From DASPKA01 sp035628335 (lineage in GTDB: Bacteria > Patescibacteriota > Doudnabacteria > UBA920), in the NCBI GenBank assembly GCA_035628335.1, contig DASPKA010000017.1, positions 1 through 8,919 of the forward strand: 8,919 bases of DNA, given 5' to 3'. Within the stretch, counting starts at the first letter, position 1. Each line of letters starts with the position of its first letter. Below are positions 5,769 through 8,919 of this stretch, piece by piece. Both the position numbers and the translations under genes were made by a program. The notes below the pieces were generated by a model that saw nothing but the letters and a program-made list of their open reading frames with translations, did no database searches and was not told the DNA's origin.

Positions 5769-6404
5769 TTATTTTTTTAATGTAACTTCGTATGAGACCG
5801 GGAGAAAGGGTATTCTTATGTAAGCCGCATTGAGAAACCCCTGTTTTTCTACCAGGGTCATTCCGGAGTGGGAAATGAACTCGTCCAATTCTCTAGTTGT
5901 TGGTACGCTGATGTGTGTTATGTCTTTGTCAAACTTATGAAACAGCCAGCCAGCCCATGTGTCTGTGACAGGTACTGAGAAAATGAGGTAGCCGCCAGGC
6001 TTTAATTTTGCTTTAATTTTTGCAAGAGAATTGGGGATAGATTTAGTATGTTCAAGTACGTCAAAAGCAGTGATTACGTCAAAATTGTCGTCAGGAAAGG
6101 GGAGATCGTCAGTGTCTAAGTTTACGACACTAAATTTTCCTTGCGGAACTTGTTTTTGTGCTTTCTCAAGGGCATATTCAGAAATGTCAGCTCCGTATAC
6201 TTCGCTAAAGAAAGGTTTTGCCCGTTTTAAAAAATAGCCAAATGCACAACCAATGTCCAGTAATCTTCCTGAGGCATGCAGATTTTTAAGTTTGATCAGG
6301 ACCGGTTGCCAGTAACGGTCATTATCATACATTTCATAACTCGTATAGTTAGAAAGCTTATGACCGTAGTAATAGTCCTTACCAAACAAGGAAGGTGAGC
6401 TCAT
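5769..6404 (-). CDS. Class I SAM-dependent methyltransferase
   Basis: This 211-aa cytoplasmic enzyme has a Rossmann-type methyltransferase core (Methyltransf_11/25-like). Motif I LLDIGCAFGYF (48-58) binds SAM. D73 in GADIS (71-75) is the acidic residue expected to bind the ribose. DTDDLPFPDDNFDVITAFDV (97-116) covers motif II, followed by LEH at 117-119. LKPGGYLIFSVP (134-145) is motif III. The N-terminal YYYGHKLSNY region and a C-terminal segment after 150 probably shape the acceptor pocket. Proteins of this type in small genomes often methylate sugars, lipids or small molecules of envelope pathways; the acceptor here is unknown. It leads the two-gene unit with the VOC protein. The start at 6404 is preceded by A/T bases only. 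Its probable promoter lies inside the palindromic element upstream. Confidence 0.92.
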   Translation of the reverse strand: MSSPSLFGKDYYYGHKLSNYTSYEMYDNDRYWQPVLIKLKNLHASGRLLDIGCAFGYFLKRAKPFFSEVYGADISEYALEKAQKQVPQGKFSVVNLDTDDLPFPDDNFDVITAFDVLEHTKSIPNSLAKIKAKLKPGGYLIFSVPVTDTWAGWLFHKFDKDITHISVPTTRELDEFISHSGMTLVEKQGFLNAAYIRIPFLPVSYEVTLKK

Positions 6405-6421
6405 ATTTTTTGGCCGGGGTT

Positions 6422-6517
6422 ACCCGGGATTCTCCGGCGAAGGCAGATCGCCATCATATTAAATTATAAGGTCGGCGGAGAACCTGGGAATGACCCGATG
6501 CTGCATCGGGATGCCTT
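6422..6517. repeat. REP-like palindromic element (two adjacent hairpins)
   Basis: The first inverted repeat pairs 6423-6440 with 6472-6488 (16 pairs including one G-U, one mismatch, one bulged A). Its 31-nt loop holds an A/T-rich stretch. The second is the perfect palindrome CCCGATGC-T-GCATCGGG (6494-6510). The segment 6480-6517 recurs exactly (38 bp) at 6649-6686 inside the pseudo-tRNA, and its first 15 bases also occur in the T-arm and variable region of the real tRNA-Gln (6560-6574). Tandem hairpins in an intergenic spacer are typical of REP/BIME-like elements. Confidence 0.75.
6463..6490 (-). promoter_or_regulatory. Possible promoter for the methyltransferase operon inside the palindromic element
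   Basis: On the minus strand a perfect TATAAT (6468-6463) lies in the loop of the palindrome. TTCCCA (6490-6485), a 4/6 match, lies 16 bp upstream and belongs to the repeat itself. The expected leader of about 50 nt would contain one arm of the palindrome. Confidence 0.4.
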
Positions 6518-6530
6518 CAGCTTCAATGAT

Positions 6531-6627
6531 TTATTTTCTTTGCTGGGGTACCAGGATTCGAACCTGGGAATGACGGGACCAAAACCCGTTGCCTTACCAC
6601 TTGGCGATACCCCAGCAAAGAAAATAA
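6531..6627. repeat. 20-bp perfect inverted repeat extending the tRNA-Gln acceptor stem
   Basis: 6531-6550 (ttattttctttgctggggta) is the exact reverse complement of 6608-6627. The inner 7 bp are the tRNA acceptor stem. The other 13 bp lie outside the tRNA except that the discriminator G (6543) pairs with base -1 (6615). The tRNA precursor thus forms one uninterrupted 20-bp helix. Confidence 0.9.
6543..6614 (-). tRNA. trnQ: tRNA-Gln, anticodon UUG
   Basis: This 72-nt cloverleaf carries glutamine to CAA (and by wobble CAG) codons. On the minus strand: acceptor TGGGGTA / TACCCCA, D arm GCC-AAGTGGTAA-GGC, anticodon stem ACGGG / CCCGT with loop TTTTGGT (anticodon TTG), variable CATTC, T arm CCAGG-TTCGAAT-CCTGG, discriminator G. 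Sequence and U1-A72/G73 identity features closely match known bacterial tRNA-Gln. CCA is not encoded (the 3' flank reads CAAAG), so a CCA-adding enzyme must finish it. It is flanked upstream by a chimeric pseudo-tRNA and downstream by the REP-like element. Confidence 0.97.
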
Positions 6628-6638
6628 TATGACGATAT

Positions 6639-6705
6639 GTGGGTATCCGAACCTGGGAATGACCCGATGCTGCATCGGGATGCCTTACCACTTGGCGATA
6701 CCCCA
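6639..6705 (-). pseudogene. Chimeric pseudo-tRNA-Gln with its anticodon arm replaced by a palindrome
   Basis: The 5' half is identical to tRNA-Gln over 34 bp (6681-6714 against 6590-6623), covering the leader, the acceptor strand and the D arm. Where the anticodon arm should be, it carries the palindrome of the REP-like element (6663-6679), 2 nt longer than the normal arm. The variable region and the start of the T arm are normal. The 3' strand of the T stem is then deleted (about 7 nt), leading straight to TACCCAC, a damaged acceptor strand. A 5-bp stem with a 7-nt loop is possible, but position 33 is G, not T, so decoding is not expected. The copy is upstream of the real tRNA on the same strand and probably in the same transcript. 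Confidence 0.85.
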
Positions 6706-6733
6706 GCAAAGAAATGTAACAAAATGTAGATGA

Positions 6734-6762
6734 ATATTATCAGAAATTGACACTTATTGCAA
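6734..6762 (-). promoter_or_regulatory. Probable promoter for the pseudo-tRNA and tRNA-Gln transcript
   Basis: On the minus strand TTGCAA (6762-6757), 17 bp, then TGA-TAATAT (TAATAT 6739-6734), an extended -10; a GATAAT hexamer overlaps at 6741-6736. The expected start near 6727 lies about 20 nt before the pseudo-tRNA. It is interleaved with the divergent rplK promoter. Confidence 0.4.
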
Positions 6763-6775
6763 GAAATGGTATTGT
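6747..6775 (+). promoter_or_regulatory. Strong promoter for rplK
   Basis: TTGACA (6747-6752, perfect), 17 bp, TATTGT (6770-6775, 4/6), with TG one base before the -10 (extended). The expected start near 6782 leaves a leader of about 80 nt before rplK, unlike the leaderless promoters elsewhere in the window. Confidence 0.75.
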
Positions 6776-6788
6776 TTATGCGTGAAAT

Positions 6789-6824
6789 CCCCAGCTTCTA
6801 AGCGGGTGCTTCTCCCGTTTGGGG
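6789..6824 (+). promoter_or_regulatory. Structured leader hairpin upstream of rplK
   Basis: CCCCA (6789-6793) pairs with TGGGG (6820-6824). Inside it AGCGGG (6801-6806) pairs with CCCGTT (6814-6819, one G-U) around a 7-nt loop, leaving a one-sided 7-nt bulge GCTTCTA. It lies at the very start of the predicted leader and has no T tract, so it is not a terminator. In E. coli and others, L1 binds the rplK leader to repress L11-L1 synthesis. An asymmetric internal loop fits that kind of site, but the match to an L1 target is inference. Confidence 0.5.
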
Positions 6825-6861
6825 TACACAGTATTTACATTATTTTGACTTTAAACGCTTT

Positions 6862-7290
6862 ATGGCAAAAAAGATTAAAACTACTATCAAGCTGCAGCTG
6901 CCGGCGGGGAAGGCTACACCTGCGCCTCCGGTAGGTACAGCTCTTGGTCCGCACGGTTTAAACATTGCACAGTTCGTTAAAGAGTTTAACGACAAGACCG
7001 CTCAAATGGGAGACATGGTTATTCCGGTTTTGATGACGGTTTTTGAAGACAGGACCTATTCCTTTATCCTCAAAACTCCTCCTGTTCCAAACCTTATTAT
7101 GAAGGCTATAGGCCTGCAAAAAGGTGCGGCTAACCCGTTGACCACTAAGGTCGGCAAGATCAAAATGTCGCAAATCAAAGAGATTGCACAAAAGAAAATG
7201 CCAGACCTGAACACAACCAAGCTCGAGTCTGCCATGCAAATGGTGATTGGCTCCTGTCGCTCAATGGGCGTTGAGGTTATTAAAGACTAA
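6862..7290 (+). CDS. rplK: 50S ribosomal protein L11
   Basis: L11 forms the base of the ribosomal stalk on the GTPase-associated region of 23S rRNA and helps factor-dependent GTP hydrolysis. The full length of 142 aa is normal. The N-terminal domain shows IKLQLPAGKATPAPPVGTAL (9-28), the proline-rich segment, followed by GPHGLNIAQFVKEFN (29-43). The C-terminal RNA-binding domain (about 72-142) includes the signature region KIKMSQIKEIAQKKMPDL (99-116) and IGSCRSMGVEV (129-139). ATG 6862 gives the standard MAKK start although no Shine-Dalgarno sequence precedes it. It is the first gene of a unit with an SPFH protein and rplA. Confidence 0.98.
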   Translation: MAKKIKTTIKLQLPAGKATPAPPVGTALGPHGLNIAQFVKEFNDKTAQMGDMVIPVLMTVFEDRTYSFILKTPPVPNLIMKAIGLQKGAANPLTTKVGKIKMSQIKEIAQKKMPDLNTTKLESAMQMVIGSCRSMGVEVIKD

Positions 7291-7293
7291 ATT

Positions 7294-7362
7294 AGTCGTA
7301 AGTTGTAAGTTGTAAGCAAGCTCACTTCTTGTTTCTGACTTACGACTACTGACTTATGACTA
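7294..7362. repeat. Inverted array of heptamer repeats between rplK and the SPFH gene
   Basis: The left part is a 7-bp tandem series AGTCGTA, AGTTGTA, AGTTGTA (7294-7314). The right part is a 14-bp unit repeated with one change, CTGACTTACGACTA and CTGACTTATGACTA (7335-7362). The two parts are complementary: AGTCGTAAGT (7294-7303) pairs perfectly with 7338-7347, and a further 7-bp stem (7314-7320 with 7328-7334, one G-U) lies inside. No T tract follows, so it is better viewed as a heptamer repeat locus or mRNA-processing structure than as a terminator. Confidence 0.7.
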
Positions 7363-7366
7363 TGTT

Positions 7367-8140
7367 ATGGAAAGCGGTATAATTCTAATTCTCATTATCA
7401 TATTTATTTTCTTCATTTTGCCAGGACTCAGAGTAGTTCAGCAATACCAGAAGGGCGTCGTGTTCTTTCTCGGTAAGCTGACCGCAACGAAAGAACCAGG
7501 ACTGAGTTGGATTTTCCCATACTTAAGTTGGATGAAAAAAATAGATATGCGCACAGTTACTCTGCCTGTGCCTCCGCAGAAGATCATCACTAGGGACAAT
7601 GTCTCGGTAGATGTCTCCGCAGTAGCATACTTCAAAATAACTGACGCTGAGAAGAGCATCATTGCCATTGAAGATGTCAGGGCAGCAATATACCAAATAG
7701 CCCAAACTTCCGTGCGCAATATTGTTGGTAAGTTCCAGTTAGACGAAATTTTGGCTGAACGTGAAAAGATAAACGTTGAGATTACCAAAGTATTAGACCA
7801 GCACACCGAAACCTGGGGCGTCGTAGTTCCCGTTGTTGAGATTAAGGACATTGAACTTCCTGAAGGCATGCAGCGTGCTATGGCCAAGCAGGCAGAGGCA
7901 GAGCGTGAAAAGCGCGCTAAGATTATTGCTGCTGAGGGTGAGTTTGCTTCAGCGCAAAAGCTTGCAGACACCGCAGATGTTATGATGCAGCACCCAATTG
8001 CGCTTCAGCTCAGAAACCTCCAGACTATGGCTGAGATAAGCGTGGAGAAGAACTCAACCATCATTTTCCCAGCACAGTTTATGAGCACTGTTCAAGAAGT
8101 GAAGAAGTTCATGGAGTCTGAACACAGAGATCGCGGCTAA
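7367..8140 (+). CDS. Stomatin/slipin-type SPFH (band 7) membrane protein
   Basis: This 257-aa protein has a single N-terminal hydrophobic anchor (about 4-20) followed by an SPFH/PHB domain (about 22-190). Typical features are QQYQKGVVFFLGKL (25-38), PGLSWIFPYL (44-53), the TRDNVSVDVSAVAYFKI block (75-91), and EILAEREKINVEI (127-139) leading to WGVVVPVVEIKDIELPEGMQ (150-169). A Glu/Lys/Ala-rich coiled coil (about 170-205) comes next, then the usual QLRNLQTMAEIS segment (214-225). Slipins assemble into ring-like membrane scaffolds and often pair with NfeD or proteases; no such partner is in view. The ATG at 7367 has no ribosome binding site and starts 76 nt after rplK. Its position between rplK and rplA is unusual and suggests insertion into the L11-L1 operon. 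Confidence 0.95.
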   Translation: MESGIILILIIIFIFFILPGLRVVQQYQKGVVFFLGKLTATKEPGLSWIFPYLSWMKKIDMRTVTLPVPPQKIITRDNVSVDVSAVAYFKITDAEKSIIAIEDVRAAIYQIAQTSVRNIVGKFQLDEILAEREKINVEITKVLDQHTETWGVVVPVVEIKDIELPEGMQRAMAKQAEAEREKRAKIIAAEGEFASAQKLADTADVMMQHPIALQLRNLQTMAEISVEKNSTIIFPAQFMSTVQEVKKFMESEHRDRG

Positions 8141-8208
8141 TAACAGTAATAGATTAATATGTGGGAGATGCTAAAGCTAGGCTTTACTTCGTTTACCACG
8201 TACATACA

Positions 8209-8892
8209 ATGAAGAGATTTTCTAAGCGTTATAAAAGTAACGCAGAGGTAGTAGACAAGTCTAAGGTATACGGCATTGAAGAAGCTGTAAGCCTGCTCAA
8301 GAAGACAGCTAACACCAAGTTTACTGGTTCTGTTGAAGTGCATGTGCATACAGCTATAGATACTAAAAAGACAGACCAGCTCATCAGGGGTACGGTTTCT
8401 CTGCCACATGGTACAGGCAAAACCAAGCGTGTTGCTGCCTTTGTGACTGAGTCCAAAGAAAAAGACGCAACCGCAGCAGGTGCAGTAGTGGTTGGCGGTG
8501 AAGAGCTAATTAAGAAAATAAAGGAAACAGAAATCACAGACTTTGACGTAGCAGTTGCAGAACCTGCCATGATGCCTAAGCTTGCCCAGGTTGCTAAGAT
8601 TTTGGGTACACGCGGCCTAATGCCAAACCCAAAGACTGGCACTGTAGGTGAGAACATTGGTGCTTTGATCAAAGAGATTGCTGGTGGTAAGATTAACTTC
8701 AAAAATGACGACACGGGTAATGTCCATGTTACCATTGGCAAAGCAAATTTTGACGACCAGAGGCTGGTCGAAAACTACCAGGCATTCCAGACAGCCTTTA
8801 ATCAAGGCAAACCCTCTGGTGTAAAGGGAATCTACATAAAGTCTGCGTATATAAACGTGACTATGGGTCCTAGCTTACGTATAAAACTATAA
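8209..8892 (+). CDS. rplA: 50S ribosomal protein L1
   Basis: L1 forms the mobile L1 stalk that guides E-site tRNA release and is a known translational repressor of the L11-L1 mRNA. From ATG 8209 the protein has 227 aa, close to the usual 229-235, and begins MKRFSKRYKSN as expected for the family. Domain I has the TVSLPHGTGKTKRVAAF block (62-78). The family signature LGTRGLMPNPKTGTV is at 132-146 in domain II. The C-terminal return to domain I ends with TMGPSLRIKL (218-227), where the TMGPS loop contacts RNA. A GTG at 8161 would add 16 residues without family similarity and is not accepted. No Shine-Dalgarno sequence is present. The gap of 68 nt to the SPFH gene holds a weak 6-bp hairpin (8172-8186) and no clear promoter. 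Only 27 nt follow the stop in this window. Confidence 0.97.
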   Translation: MKRFSKRYKSNAEVVDKSKVYGIEEAVSLLKKTANTKFTGSVEVHVHTAIDTKKTDQLIRGTVSLPHGTGKTKRVAAFVTESKEKDATAAGAVVVGGEELIKKIKETEITDFDVAVAEPAMMPKLAQVAKILGTRGLMPNPKTGTVGENIGALIKEIAGGKINFKNDDTGNVHVTIGKANFDDQRLVENYQAFQTAFNQGKPSGVKGIYIKSAYINVTMGPSLRIKL

Positions 8893-8919
8893 AAAGAGAA
8901 TCCTTTCACCTTTGTGTGA

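Noticed and set aside
6543..6614. tRNA as a prophage or integrative-element attachment site
   Set aside because: No integrase, phage or plasmid gene lies nearby, and the duplicated piece is the tRNA 5' half fused to a palindrome, not the 3' end normally duplicated at att sites.
6639..6705. Second functional tRNA (for example with a CAG anticodon)
   Set aside because: Position 33 is not T, the arm is 2 nt too long, the T stem lacks its 3' strand and the acceptor 3' strand is damaged.
6464..6709. 81-codon minus-strand frame
   Set aside because: It runs through the tRNA-Gln, the pseudo-tRNA and the palindromic repeat; its apparent repeats are translated repeat DNA, not protein.
7291..7366. Intrinsic terminator after rplK
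   Set aside because: The hairpin has a long loop and lacks a following U tract; the downstream gene has no separate promoter visible.
7438..7971. 177-codon minus-strand frame
   Set aside because: Antisense shadow of the SPFH gene, rich in Ser and Ile as expected from a reverse frame; no start signals.
8161..8208. GTG 8161 as the rplA start (16 extra residues)
   Set aside because: The extension has no resemblance to L1, while ATG 8209 gives the typical N-terminus and length; there is no ribosome binding site at 8161.
1..8919. Recoded TGA (Gly or Trp)
   Set aside because: No gene needs a TGA read-through; conserved proteins are complete with the standard code.

Overview
The window looks like a chromosomal segment of a small-genome bacterium, most likely of the candidate phyla radiation (Patescibacteria, perhaps Parcubacteria or Microgenomates). 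This is an inference from compact gene packing, mostly Shine-Dalgarno-free starts, at least two apparently leaderless genes, a tRNA without an encoded CCA end, and a mix of housekeeping genes with small orphan proteins. The standard code with TGA as stop fits every gene. No 16S or long marker is present, so the lineage is not certain. The L1 gene argues against those Parcubacteria lineages reported to lack it.

Layout. 1-889 (-): a PfkB-family sugar or nucleoside kinase, cut by the window edge. 890-1030: a divergent intergenic region with an exact tandem duplication of a 43-bp hairpin unit and overlapping -10 elements for the two flanking transcripts. 1031-2100 (+): two tandem paralogous small proteins with two predicted zinc sites each, of unknown function, both with strong Shine-Dalgarno sequences and closed by a terminator. 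2212-3585 (+): a DEAD-box RNA helicase with a perfect consensus promoter whose start codon falls at the expected transcription start. A bidirectional terminator separates it from a convergent 121-aa orphan gene (3632-3997, -).

4043-5264 (-): a two-gene unit, a YjdF/DUF2238-like membrane protein followed, with an 8-bp overlap, by a protein with features of a degenerate kinase fold. It is driven by an extended -10 promoter embedded in the U-tract of the preceding terminator. 5312-6404 (-): a SAM-dependent methyltransferase followed 16 nt later by a PhnB-like VOC protein.

6405-6861 has no protein gene. It holds a palindromic REP-like element, a tRNA-Gln(UUG) whose acceptor stem is extended to 20 perfect base pairs by its flanks, a chimeric pseudo-tRNA that combines tRNA-Gln sequence with a REP-like palindrome, and divergent promoters for the tRNA side and for rplK.

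6862-8892 (+): rplK (L11), a stomatin/SPFH membrane protein, and rplA (L1). The usual rplK-rplA pair is thus split by the SPFH gene. A structured leader precedes rplK, where L1 or another factor could act, and an inverted array of heptamers fills the rplK-SPFH gap.

The most unusual items are the tandem zinc-site paralogues, the tRNA-Gln/pseudo-tRNA/REP cluster, the kinase leader made of two 43-bp repeats, and the split of translation signals between Shine-Dalgarno-led orphan genes and Shine-Dalgarno-free housekeeping genes.
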